Positions 33,133-42,210 of a DNA stretch of 64,000 nt are shown piece after piece (the first letter of the stretch is position 1; the number at the start of each line of letters is the position of its first letter). A program made the position numbers and the translations under genes. This DNA is from JBLNBN01 sp050260015. Lineage in GTDB: Bacteria; Bacteroidota; Ignavibacteria; Kapaibacteriales; UBA2268. The DNA is taken from positions 1 through 64,000 of the forward strand of contig JBLNBN010000054.1 of assembly GCA_050260015.1 (NCBI GenBank), written 5' to 3'. The notes beneath the pieces were generated by a model that ran no database searches, was not told where the DNA came from, and saw only the letters and a list, made by a program, of their open reading frames with translations.

Positions 33133-35145
33133 CTAATTCTTCACGAATGCTTGCCTTTCCTCGCCTATTCGAATGAGATATATCCCAGGAGGCAATATTC
33201 TTACGTCGACGCTAATGGACTTGGGATTATCCGCCTTTTCCGAGATCAGCTCATGCCCAAGTAAATCATAAATCCTAATGCTCTCGTCTGTAAGTTCGTC
33301 CCGGGTATTAAGGATGATCTTTAAGTAATCGTCGGCGGGATTTGGATAGAGAAATACATCCTGCGCCGGCGGTATCGAATCCTCTACCTGCGTATCCTCG
33401 AATTCTGAAATCTTCGCTTTAAATATCCCTCCTCCGAACGTACCCACATAGACGTCGTCTCCCTTTATGGCAATTCCTTTTATTATGTGATAGACTAATC
33501 CATTATTAGCCTCGAACCACGACGCGCCGCCATTTTTTGAAATGTAAATACCCAGGTCCGAGCCGCTAATCAATGTATTACCATCCATAGCTACAACAGA
33601 TTGTAACGGATTCGACAACCCTGTTGCGCTAATTTGCCAGTTCGCTCCATTGTCCGTGGAAAGAAATATCCCGTCGTTAGTAGCTAAGCCTATCCTGCCG
33701 TCTTTAATAGTTATTCCGTTTATGCCGACGCTCGTCAGCCCGTTAGTAAGCTTTGTCCAGTTCAGCCCAAGATTCGAGGAACGATACAATCCCTGGTTTC
33801 GTAAGCCGATATATATATCGGGGCCGTTCAAAGCCATCGCAGTTACTTCCTCGACGTCGAAGCCTACGCCGCGCTTATACCATTCATTACCTTTATTAGA
33901 CGTGTAGTAAAAACCGTTAATAGTCGCAGCATAAATCCTGTTCTCATCCACAGCCATACTGGTTATGAATGGAGGGGGATTTATAGCGGGAAATAATTTG
34001 CGGACGACAGCCCAGTTTTCCCCGCCGTCGGTAGAATAAAAAATACTATCCGTTGGCGTAAATGCGACTAATCGATTTCCGTTAACGGCTAATCCTTTTA
34101 CTAAAGTGTCCATTAAGCCGTTTGTTTTAGCCGTCCAACTGCCGCAATTGTCGGTAGATTTGAAAACGCCCCGGTAGGAAGCGAGGTAGATATCGTTCCC
34201 GCTTTGAATGAATGAATATGGAAAATTATTCGTCGGGCTCGCAGAGCCTATTTGCCATGTCACCCCGTAATCCTCGGAATGATCCACTACCTCGTTCCTG
34301 CCGGCAAATAGATCGGCCCCGACAAAAGCTAGCGTCGTAACTGCTTCCATATCGAGGTTAGTATGAAGCCAATTCTCCCCATTATTTGTTGAAACGTACA
34401 CCCCGTCGCCAGCCCCAAGAAAAACGTAATTGTTGTACGCAGCCAATGTATAGATGTAGATTTCGTTTAGCCCGTTGGATTTCCTGTTCCAGGTAGCGCC
34501 GTCGTCGGTCGAGACAAATACTCCGTTGCTAGTTGCAGCGTAAATATCGCTTCCCATTTCCGCCAGGGAGTTAATTCTGAAATTGATAGACCCAACGGAG
34601 CTCCAATTTTCGCCGTTGTTCGTCGAGACGAAAAGCCCCTTGTCCTTTGTTCCAGCGAAAATTTTTGAGCCGTGCGCGATAACCGAAGTAATGAAAGGCA
34701 TAGCCCCTATACCTGTATTCTTTGGCGACCAGCTTGCTGCGCCGTCCGTCGAGAGATAAACTCCTGCGGTGGATCCCACGAAAAAATTATTACCGGCCAC
34801 AGCTATAGAGTTTATTACGTTGTCGTAAGGTCCTACCGCAATTTGCGACCAGGCGTCCCCGTTATTCGCGGAGCGGTATAGTCCGTCAGTCGTTCCGGCG
34901 TAAAGATTATTCCCGATTTTGGCGAATACGTTTACCGTTTCCCGGTTTAGAGAGGTAATAGACCAGGTAAGGCCGTAGTCTGTGGAGACGAACGCTCCGG
35001 CTTTCGTCCCGGCGAAGATCCTATCGTCATTTGAGTAGAGAGCGCTGACAAGTCCGCCGAATAGAGTCGTGCTGCACGACTTCCATTGAGCTATACCAGG
35101 CTGAGTCGAAATGAGGAGCAGGAGAAAGAAGGCGAATTTTTTCAT
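33133..35145 (-). CDS. BNR/WD-like beta-propeller protein with T9SS type A sorting domain
   Basis: This 670-residue exported protein has a signal peptide to about residue 20. It has about 13 repeats of the form GxxxSTDxGxxW (for example VFVSTDDGATWNRKSNGLN) separated by about 43 residues, as in sialidase/photosystem II stability-factor-like propellers; two propellers are likely. Residues about 600-670 form a type A sorting domain (LYPNPADDYLKII, PGIYLIRI). It is a paralog of the gene at 38103-40148, sharing W-SCS start and repeat layout. It is a surface or secreted protein that may bind a ligand. Confidence 0.8.
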   Translation of the reverse strand: MKKFAFFLLLLISTQPGIAQWKSCSTTLFGGLVSALYSNDDRIFAGTKAGAFVSTDYGLTWSITSLNRETVNVFAKIGNNLYAGTTDGLYRSANNGDAWSQIAVGPYDNVINSIAVAGNNFFVGSTAGVYLSTDGAASWSPKNTGIGAMPFITSVIAHGSKIFAGTKDKGLFVSTNNGENWSSVGSINFRINSLAEMGSDIYAATSNGVFVSTDDGATWNRKSNGLNEIYIYTLAAYNNYVFLGAGDGVYVSTNNGENWLHTNLDMEAVTTLAFVGADLFAGRNEVVDHSEDYGVTWQIGSASPTNNFPYSFIQSGNDIYLASYRGVFKSTDNCGSWTAKTNGLMDTLVKGLAVNGNRLVAFTPTDSIFYSTDGGENWAVVRKLFPAINPPPFITSMAVDENRIYAATINGFYYTSNKGNEWYKRGVGFDVEEVTAMALNGPDIYIGLRNQGLYRSSNLGLNWTKLTNGLTSVGINGITIKDGRIGLATNDGIFLSTDNGANWQISATGLSNPLQSVVAMDGNTLISGSDLGIYISKNGGASWFEANNGLVYHIIKGIAIKGDDVYVGTFGGGIFKAKISEFEDTQVEDSIPPAQDVFLYPNPADDYLKIILNTRDELTDESIRIYDLLGHELISEKADNPKSISVDVRILPPGIYLIRIGEERQAFVKN

Positions 35146-35176
35146 AAAGACCTCTTTAGATTATTCGTAAACGCCT

Positions 35177-35207
35177 ATAAGCCGACGCCTTAAAGACGCC
35201 GGCTTAT
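35177..35207. repeat. Hairpin in divergent promoter region
   Basis: ATAAGCCG (35177-35184) pairs with CGGCTTAT (35200-35207) around a partly paired 15-base inner part. It lies 32-62 bases before the minus-strand start at 35145 and 163 bases before the plus-strand start at 35370. It looks like a terminator but has no gene to end in either direction, so it may be a leader structure or a relic. Confidence 0.5.
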
Positions 35208-35369
35208 TGTAATACTCCCAACTAAGTACGATAGAAAGATTAATTTATTTGAGAGTTTAGGCGCGGCGCCCATCCGCAACGCATTAACATTTTATTTATA
35301 TTTAGTTAAAATATGATAATATTTATTCGTTTATAAATCTATCTTTTTACTTTTTTGTGGAGACTGCAA

Positions 35370-37955
35370 ATGAAAAAGATATACGTAATAATATTTACGT
35401 GTTGTTTCTTAATAACTATTACCAATTTTTCCTGGGCCAGGCCCTTTCGGCCCGGTCAAATTCCAAATGGTAATAAGTTTAGTTGCGCGAATTGTCATAT
35501 TAACCCGGCCGGGGGAGGCGCGCGTAATCCGTTCGGGACGGTGGTGGAAAATAATTACCTCGTTAACGGGGACGTGCAATGGCAGGCTGCGCTCGCAGCC
35601 CTCGATTCGGACGGAGACGGAAGAACTAACGGGCAGGAACTGCAAGACCCAAACGGAGCATGGCGCATTGGCGATCCTGCCCCGGGCGATTACAACAAAG
35701 TTTCAAACCCTGGAGTAGCCGACGCTATATTCGCGCCGACGCTAAACTCGCCTGCAAACGGGGCTCATGGTATGCCGCGGGCGACTAATCTGAGTTGGAA
35801 CGCAGTAAACTACGCGGAAAATTACAGGGTGGAAGTTTCAAAAGCACAAAATTTCTCATCTTTTGCGTTCATAGGCGACCCCATAAGCGCCACTTCCTTA
35901 ACAACCAGCAATTTAGATCCGCTAACGACTTACTATTGGAGGGTGCGAGGGCAGTCTTCGTCAACCGAAGGCGACTGGTCGGAAATTCGCTCCTACGTTA
36001 CGAAGCTCGGAGCGCCGGCGCTCGTCGCTCCGGCAAATAATCAAGCCGGCGTCGCGGACTCGGTCAATTTAATTTGGAATGCCGTAAATGGCACGTCGGA
36101 GTATAATCTGCAAGTTTCGCTCGTAAACGATTTCACCAATATTTTCGAGAGCAGGACGGGCATGAGCGACACTTTGGCAACGATTAAAGGACTTACCGCC
36201 AACACGCATTACTATTGGCGAGTAAACGCCGGCTCCGGGATCGATCAAAGCGATTGGTCCGAGGTTAGGAGCTTCTCGACCTCCCAGCCGGGACCGGTTC
36301 TTCTCTCGCCGGCTAACGGGACCGTCGGCCTGGATACCGCCTTGAAATTCGTTTGGAAAAAGCTTAGCGGGTTTTCTACTTATAATGTCGAGGTAGCTAC
36401 TTCAGCCGACTTCGCCGACCCGATTATTACCCAGAACTCTATTAACGATTCCTTGACCATAATCGAAGGATTGGAGTATAACACACGGTACTACTGGCGC
36501 GTGAATGCCGGCTTAGGTCTAAATCAAAGCGAATGGTCGGAAACGAGGACCTTCCGCACAAAGATTGCAGCTCCAATACTCCTTTCTCCGTCCAACAACG
36601 CTAAAGGACTCGATACGACAGTCGTTCTGGTTTGGAATGCGGTCGAGGGAGCGCCGTTCTATAACGTTCAAATAGCGGAGAACGAGGATTTTACGATGCC
36701 GACCGTATTCCAGGATAGCGTCAGCGGCACGTCGTTCACGGCGGGCGGCCTTGCGTTCAATACAAAATACTATTGGAGAGTTTCGGCGGGCGTAGCGCCG
36801 GAGGGCGGCAATTGGTCGGAAGTACACAAATTCACGACCGGTTTTGCGCCCCCTATTCTTTTAGCTCCGGAAGACAGCGCAGCCGGGGTCGATCTCCAGG
36901 CAAAATTCAATTGGGGCTATGAAAATTCGGAAAACTACAGTTACGAGATACAACTTGACACAACCTTAGCATTCGCTGCGGCCCCCGTATTGCTCGACAC
37001 GAACTCTTTTAACTCCTTAGGGCTGAATCAACTTACAAGGTATTATTGGCGCGTTCGCGCGGTTTCCGGCGAGCTACGCGGCGTATGGTCCGCTCCGCGA
37101 ACCTTTACTACGCTCCTCCAGCCGCCGGCATTATACGCTCCTGCGAATAATGCCGAGGACATGGCCTTACAAGTCAATCTACAATGGCTCGCTAACGACT
37201 CCGCAGATTATTATTTCGTCCAGCTGGCTACCGATACCCTTTTCCACCAAATTGTCTTTAACAGGGATTCTATTACGGAAACTAACGTTACAGTCTCAGA
37301 TTTACAAGCAAACACAAAATATTTCTGGCGCGTTCAGTCTTCAAATGGAGCAGTTGTTTCGGTGTGGAGCGATACCTGGACGTTTAAAACGGGGCAAAAT
37401 GTGCCCGTCTTGTTGTTGCCCGCTAACGGGGCTATTGATCAGCCTTTGAGCTTAAAATTGATCTGGAGCAAGAACGACGAAGCTACCGCATACCACGCGC
37501 AAGTGGCGCGGGATTATCAATTCACTAATATATATAGAGAAGAGCCGGCTGTTACCGATACGACGCTCCAACTAACGGATTTGCCGGAAGAGACTACTTT
37601 CTGGTGGAGAGTGCGCGCCGTACTTAGCTCCGGAGTCTCCGGTTGGTCCGAAGCCCGGAGCTTTACTACGCTGAAGCAAGGCTCGGCGTTCGATTCTAAG
37701 GCGATAAACATTTCAATTTCTCCAAACCCCGTCGGCGAAGTATTAAACTTCGAATTCGACGTAAAGACGCCGGGAACAGGAAGAGCGTTCATTGTGGACG
37801 CGCTCGGCAGAGTGTGCGTAAAATTTAATATTGACGGCGAGAGCTCGGGAAAAAGCAGCCCTGGCGTCGACGTATCGTCGCTCCCTGCCGGTGCGTATAG
37901 ATTAGTAATAATCTCCGGCGAAGAGGCGAAATCCATCGGCTTTATCAAATTGTAA
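35370..37955 (+). CDS. CxxCH and seven-FN3 protein with T9SS type A sorting domain
   Basis: The ATG at 35370 has GTGGAGA before it and starts a signal peptide (to about residue 23). The protein has 861 residues. Right after the signal is a single haem c-type motif, CANCH (Cys39, Cys42, His43), in a context NPAGGGARNPFG, followed by a calcium-type DSDGDGRTNGQEL (79-91). Then come seven fibronectin type III-like units of about 90 residues, each starting PxLLxPxN and ending WSExRxFxT, and a type A sorting domain at the end (about 780-861, ISPNPVGEVLNFEFD). A haem attached to the surface would be unusual and might help electron transfer (inference). It ends at a strong terminator. Confidence 0.8.
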   Translation: MKKIYVIIFTCCFLITITNFSWARPFRPGQIPNGNKFSCANCHINPAGGGARNPFGTVVENNYLVNGDVQWQAALAALDSDGDGRTNGQELQDPNGAWRIGDPAPGDYNKVSNPGVADAIFAPTLNSPANGAHGMPRATNLSWNAVNYAENYRVEVSKAQNFSSFAFIGDPISATSLTTSNLDPLTTYYWRVRGQSSSTEGDWSEIRSYVTKLGAPALVAPANNQAGVADSVNLIWNAVNGTSEYNLQVSLVNDFTNIFESRTGMSDTLATIKGLTANTHYYWRVNAGSGIDQSDWSEVRSFSTSQPGPVLLSPANGTVGLDTALKFVWKKLSGFSTYNVEVATSADFADPIITQNSINDSLTIIEGLEYNTRYYWRVNAGLGLNQSEWSETRTFRTKIAAPILLSPSNNAKGLDTTVVLVWNAVEGAPFYNVQIAENEDFTMPTVFQDSVSGTSFTAGGLAFNTKYYWRVSAGVAPEGGNWSEVHKFTTGFAPPILLAPEDSAAGVDLQAKFNWGYENSENYSYEIQLDTTLAFAAAPVLLDTNSFNSLGLNQLTRYYWRVRAVSGELRGVWSAPRTFTTLLQPPALYAPANNAEDMALQVNLQWLANDSADYYFVQLATDTLFHQIVFNRDSITETNVTVSDLQANTKYFWRVQSSNGAVVSVWSDTWTFKTGQNVPVLLLPANGAIDQPLSLKLIWSKNDEATAYHAQVARDYQFTNIYREEPAVTDTTLQLTDLPEETTFWWRVRAVLSSGVSGWSEARSFTTLKQGSAFDSKAINISISPNPVGEVLNFEFDVKTPGTGRAFIVDALGRVCVKFNIDGESSGKSSPGVDVSSLPAGAYRLVIISGEEAKSIGFIKL

Positions 37956-37976
37956 TTACGCGGTAATGAAGTAATT

Positions 37977-37998
37977 AGGCGGTTCCCACGGACCGCCT
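37977..37998 (+). terminator. Intrinsic terminator of the FN3 protein gene
   Basis: AGGCGGT (37977-37983) pairs with ACCGCCT (37992-37998), followed by a run of eight T. It is 22 bases past the stop codon. Confidence 0.9.
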
Positions 37999-38029
37999 TT
38001 TTTTTGGCTTCAATTTTATCATAAAATTG

Positions 38030-38060
38030 TTTGAATATTTATTAGATATGATTAAGTTTG
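38030..38060 (+). promoter_or_regulatory. Bacteroidota-type promoter of the second BNR-propeller gene
   Basis: TTTG (38030-38033) and TAAGTTTG (38053-38060) are separated by 19 bases. Transcription would begin near 38065, 38 bases before the ATG at 38103. Confidence 0.65.
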
Positions 38061-38102
38061 CATGCGCGGAGAGTATTTTAAATATAAACAGGACTTCATC
38101 AA

Positions 38103-40148
38103 ATGAAAGCTCCTATTATACTTCTTTTTTTGCTAGCGACGCAAATATCGTTTTCTCAATGGGAGAGTTGTTCGGCAGATATTTTCGGCGGCAATATTAA
38201 AGCTATATACGCCGATAAGGACAGGGTATATGCAGGCACGGATATTGGGCTTTTCATTTCGTCCCGGGACGGCGGCGCCTGGCGGTACCTGCCTATCTAT
38301 CAACCTTCTCCCATTAAATCGATTGCGGAAATTGACGGTATAATTATAGTTGGAACCGACCATGGCATATTCTATTCAACTGACGAGGGCGAAAACTGGA
38401 CCAACAGCGAGGTTGGAACGCCTATCAATAACGTAAATTCGTTAGCGGTCACAAGCAGCAAGATTTACGCTGCCACAAGCCTCGGTCTATTCCAAACTAC
38501 GGATTTAGCCGGCGCCTGGACGCAAATATCCGCGGGCTTACCGACCGGTAGCGCCAACGCGTTAGCAATTTCCGACAGCGTTATAATGGTTAATATAAGC
38601 GGTCAGACTTTCGGCTATTATCGATCCTCTGATTATGGCGCAAGCTGGACGAAAATAATTATTGACAGCGTTACGACCAATTTTACCAATATTACTTTAA
38701 GCAAGGAAGTCGTCTTTGCTTCGGCTGGGGATATAATCTTTTATTCAACCGACAAAGGCCTCAGCTTCGACATAGGCGTAAGCCTCCCCCATCCAGGTAA
38801 CGCTATTCTTTCATTAGCCGCTGATTCGAATAAAGTACTTATAGGCACGTTTACAGGCGCATACATATACGATTGGCAAACAAAGATCTTCGAATATTCG
38901 ATTAAAAATGAAAGTACTATTTCCGTTGCCGTAATAGGCGGAATATATTATGCCGGGGATTACAATTCGCTCTATAGATCTATCGATAAGGGGAATACCT
39001 GGGAATCGATGACTAAGAGAACTGTAAATCAATACACATTTGATTTAGCTTCGAACGAGAGTATGCTATTGGCCGGGAATATAGAAGGATTGTATATTTC
39101 CTGGGACTATGGTACCTCCTGGTTGGATAGGAGCAAGGAATTCAGGAATAAGCAAATAGTTCAGGCGGCGTCGCATGGCGATAAGATTGTAACGCTTACG
39201 CAATCCGATAGTATTTACTATTCGGCCGATAACGGAGCGTCATGGATCCCGGCGACAAATATCTTTCCAATCCACATAGGCCCTAATTATATTGCGACTT
39301 TAGCTCTCGATAACGATCATATTTTTGCCGGAACCGCTTTCGGAGTTTACGCGTCATCCGACCGCGGAGCGACTTGGTATAAAAGGTCCATGGGATTCCA
39401 GTACGAGGATATACGCTCGCTATCAGTAAAAGGCGATAGTCTTTACGCCGGCACGTTAGAGCATGGGGTTCAGCTTTCTACCGATAAAGGCCTAACCTGG
39501 CTCGCCAAAACTGAAGGTTTAGATGCAAGTCCCATTTACGATATTGCAATAAGCGGGAATGAATTCGTTGCAGCGTGCTATACTTTCGCGCAGTACTCAA
39601 GCGACTGCGGCGATCGATGGGTCAAACGCGATTTACCGGTAAATTACTCGTACCCCATTGAACGCGTAGCTATAAAAGCCGATACGATTTTGACTTCCAC
39701 GGCTAACGGCATCATTATTTCTACGGATGCAGGTATCTCCTGGAAAATCATTAATGGGAATACGGATTTCCATTTTGCAACCGACGTAGCAATTGTCGGG
39801 GATTACATGTTCGTAGCAAATGATAAAGGCGTCTTCCGAGCGAAGCTTTCCGATATTGGCGATCTAAGCGCGCCAATTCCAGGCCCTACAATAAGCGATA
39901 TGTCAATTTACCCAAATCCCTTTTCTGTAAACGCGAAAATAGCATATTTCCTAAACGAACCGATGAATGTTTCAATTTCCCTGTTCGATATTCGGGGGAT
40001 TAAAATAGAAACCCTCCGGGACGAATATCAAAGCGGCGGCTATCATGAAGCGGAATGCGCTAATAAAGGACTTGCGCCGGGTTGTTACTATATTCAAATC
40101 CATGCGGGAACTCGAATCATAACGAAAAAAGTAATTGCGCTCGAGTAA
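38103..40148 (+). CDS. BNR-propeller protein with T9SS type A sorting domain, paralog of the 33133 gene
   Basis: This is a 681-residue protein with a signal peptide to about SFSQ (residue 19) and the same WESCSADIFGGNI-type beginning as its paralog. About 12 repeats (YSTDEGENWTN, SSDRGATWYKR, LSTDKGLTWLAK) form propeller blades. A type A sorting domain ends it (about 600-681, ISDMSIYPNPFSVNAKIAYF). The paralogs stand on either side of the FN3/CxxCH gene. Its own promoter is visible upstream. Role unknown. Confidence 0.8.
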   Translation: MKAPIILLFLLATQISFSQWESCSADIFGGNIKAIYADKDRVYAGTDIGLFISSRDGGAWRYLPIYQPSPIKSIAEIDGIIIVGTDHGIFYSTDEGENWTNSEVGTPINNVNSLAVTSSKIYAATSLGLFQTTDLAGAWTQISAGLPTGSANALAISDSVIMVNISGQTFGYYRSSDYGASWTKIIIDSVTTNFTNITLSKEVVFASAGDIIFYSTDKGLSFDIGVSLPHPGNAILSLAADSNKVLIGTFTGAYIYDWQTKIFEYSIKNESTISVAVIGGIYYAGDYNSLYRSIDKGNTWESMTKRTVNQYTFDLASNESMLLAGNIEGLYISWDYGTSWLDRSKEFRNKQIVQAASHGDKIVTLTQSDSIYYSADNGASWIPATNIFPIHIGPNYIATLALDNDHIFAGTAFGVYASSDRGATWYKRSMGFQYEDIRSLSVKGDSLYAGTLEHGVQLSTDKGLTWLAKTEGLDASPIYDIAISGNEFVAACYTFAQYSSDCGDRWVKRDLPVNYSYPIERVAIKADTILTSTANGIIISTDAGISWKIINGNTDFHFATDVAIVGDYMFVANDKGVFRAKLSDIGDLSAPIPGPTISDMSIYPNPFSVNAKIAYFLNEPMNVSISLFDIRGIKIETLRDEYQSGGYHEAECANKGLAPGCYYIQIHAGTRIITKKVIALE

Positions 40149-40183
40149 AACTTTAATCGAGGTAAAGTCTCAAATAAATGTAC

Positions 40184-40894
40184 TTATATCATCGGAACTT
40201 CGAGCAGGAGCAAAGTAGAATCAGTTTTTACGTTAATTGGGACTTCCTCCGCATCCCAAACGCCGACTGAGTCGCGCCTTGACAGCTGAGCTCCGTCGAT
40301 TTCTACTTCGCCTTCTATCACGAATAAATACGCGCCGTTAGAGGCATCGTGGAGTTTATAATTTGCCGCGGCGCCGGGCGTGAAATCTCCAATAGATATC
40401 CACGCGTTTTGATGGACGTTAAGAGGGCCCGGTTGGCCGAACGGGGCAACTGCGACTGCGAAGCGCCCTTCCCTTTCCTCGGCCGATATCTTCTTTTGAT
40501 CGTATCTAGGTTCGACGTCCTCTTCGTTAGGAAGTATCCATATTTGGAGCGAATTTGTTTCTGAATCAACTTCCGCGTTGGCTTCGGAATGAAATATTCC
40601 CGTGCCGGCGGACATCACCTGGAAGTCCCCGGGGCGTAAAATTTGCTCGTGACCGGCGCTGTCCACGTGCTTCATAGCCCCCTTTAAAGCCACGGTAATG
40701 ATCTCCATATTCTCATGCTTATGCATATCGAATCCTTTCCCGGCCGCGACTATGTCGTCATTTAGAACTCGCAGCATGCCAAATCCCATCCTATCGGGAT
40801 TGAAATAGCGCGCAAAGCTAAACGAATAATTGGCCTGTAGCCAGCCGTAATCAGAAAAGCCTCTAGAATCAGCGGTATATATCACCCTTTCCAT
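40184..40894 (-). CDS. Pirin family protein (YhhW-like)
   Basis: The start at 40894 is preferred: GGAGA precedes it at the right distance, and the protein then begins like E. coli YhhW. It has 236 residues. The bicupin has metal-ligand residues in FDMHKHENMEI and in the FHSEAN segment (His-x-His and His-x-Glu), as in YhhW, which has quercetin 2,3-dioxygenase activity. The second cupin lacks ligands, as is usual. On the minus strand TAGATTTG at 40934-40941 fits a -7 box, but no -33 box is found at the right distance. Confidence 0.88.
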   Translation of the reverse strand: MERVIYTADSRGFSDYGWLQANYSFSFARYFNPDRMGFGMLRVLNDDIVAAGKGFDMHKHENMEIITVALKGAMKHVDSAGHEQILRPGDFQVMSAGTGIFHSEANAEVDSETNSLQIWILPNEEDVEPRYDQKKISAEEREGRFAVAVAPFGQPGPLNVHQNAWISIGDFTPGAAANYKLHDASNGAYLFVIEGEVEIDGAQLSRRDSVGVWDAEEVPINVKTDSTLLLLEVPMI

Positions 40895-40979
40895 TATATT
40901 CTCCATGAGTTGATTGTCCTTTAATAGACTTTGCAAATCTAGAAATATTATTGAAACAGGCGTTGCGCGGAATGCTTTG

Positions 40980-41519
40980 CTACACTATCTCGCTTGTCTT
41001 TACTACCTTAGCGTAGAAGCCGTTCAGAGCCGCCATAAAGGAGCGTTGGACGAAATTGGCGGGTACGGCTACCCCGTCGAATACCAGATCTTTCGTGGCG
41101 CAGGCGTCCGAAACTAACGTGCAGCTATATCCAAGGTCTTTTGCCGCGCGGACTCCAGCGTCGACGCACATGTGCGTCATCATCCCGCAAACAGTTAAAC
41201 CGGTTATTCCCATCTCCTTAAGATATGCGTCCAACCCGGTAGAGTAAAAGCAATTTGGCGTATGCTTTTCGAAGATGCGCTCCCCTTCGCTTGGTTTTAC
41301 TAATTCGTGGATGTCGGCCCCGGTCGTGCCTGGCAGAAAGAAAGTAGAACCCGGGCGGTTTGATACATGTTGAATATGGACTACGGGCGCGCCTCTCTCG
41401 CGAAAAGACCGTATGAGTTTCCCGGCGTTTTGAGCCGCCGTGTCAGCGCATTCTAATGGGTTTGCGCCGCCCTGGAAATAATCGTTTTGAATGTCGATGA
41501 TCAATAAAGCTTCTTTCAT
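40980..41519 (-). CDS. Isochorismatase family cysteine hydrolase
   Basis: The ATG at 41519 has AGGAGC before it and gives 179 residues. The fold's catalytic residues are visible: Asp in DIQNDYF (near residue 9), and Cys in VCGMMTHMCVDAGVRAAKDLGY. Members hydrolyse amides or isochorismate-like substrates; the substrate is not known here. The upstream lipoprotein gene ends 19 bases from its start, so they probably share a transcript. The pirin gene lies downstream in the same direction. Confidence 0.88.
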   Translation of the reverse strand: MKEALLIIDIQNDYFQGGANPLECADTAAQNAGKLIRSFRERGAPVVHIQHVSNRPGSTFFLPGTTGADIHELVKPSEGERIFEKHTPNCFYSTGLDAYLKEMGITGLTVCGMMTHMCVDAGVRAAKDLGYSCTLVSDACATKDLVFDGVAVPANFVQRSFMAALNGFYAKVVKTSEIV

Positions 41520-41538
41520 GTAGCTCCTATATTCTTTA

Positions 41539-41937
41539 TTAATAGTCAAAATTCTTCATTTCATATAGCCGGCCCTTGCTTATTCCCGTTGGCAGCGGGA
41601 TAGCGCGGCGCAATTCGGGATTGTAGTAATCCATTGCCCCGGTTTCGAGCCTTCTTTTACAGTATTCGCCGTAGGAATTTTCTTTAATCTCGAGTTTAAC
41701 GCAATCGGGAAAATCGTTTATAAATCTAGTTCTAAACTTGAAAGTCCCGTCGGGGGCTATCTTTGGCAATATCGTTTCGATTAACCGCCCCTCCCGGTAT
41801 ATAGCGAATCCAATCTCCTGATCCATGCCAAGCAGCCGCGTAGGTACCTTTCCGCTAAATTCTACATAGAACATTCTCGAGCACGCCGTCAACGAGAAAA
41901 ATACCAATAATATAGCTATTAAAAAACCCTTCTTCAT
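41539..41937 (-). CDS. Small lipoprotein
   Basis: The ATG at 41937 gives 132 residues with a lipoprotein signal (LTAC, Cys19). The mature part is beta-rich, with VEFSGKVPTRLLG and KFRTRFINDFPDCVKLEI. No family is recognised. It lies 19 bases upstream of the isochorismatase-like gene in one direction. Confidence 0.6.
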   Translation of the reverse strand: MKKGFLIAILLVFFSLTACSRMFYVEFSGKVPTRLLGMDQEIGFAIYREGRLIETILPKIAPDGTFKFRTRFINDFPDCVKLEIKENSYGEYCKRRLETGAMDYYNPELRRAIPLPTGISKGRLYEMKNFDY

Positions 41938-42120
41938 AATTAAACCAGTAACAGTTTTTGCCGCCCGGTTCAGGTTTTGATGGGATCGATCACGCAAATG
42001 CGCGCTTCGCGCAAGCTCCCCGGGCGGAATAATTCTATTTACTCTCTTTTAATAAATAACTTAAGACGGCTATTCGCTAACCGGATTGAATTAATTGTTT
42101 CTCACGCTTTTCGTAAAATA

Positions 42121-42153
42121 TTTGATAACGTATCAATATTTTCATTATATTTA
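42121..42153 (+). promoter_or_regulatory. Bacteroidota-type promoter of the giant T9SS cargo gene
   Basis: TTTG (42121-42124) and TATATTTA (42146-42153, one mismatch to TAnnTTTG) are 21 bases apart. Transcription would begin near 42159, about 50 bases before the ATG at 42211. Confidence 0.5.
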
Positions 42154-42210
42154 GGGAATTGAGGGATACTGTCATCAAGAATGTTTTTTTATATCCTTAA
42201 AAGGCCGTAT

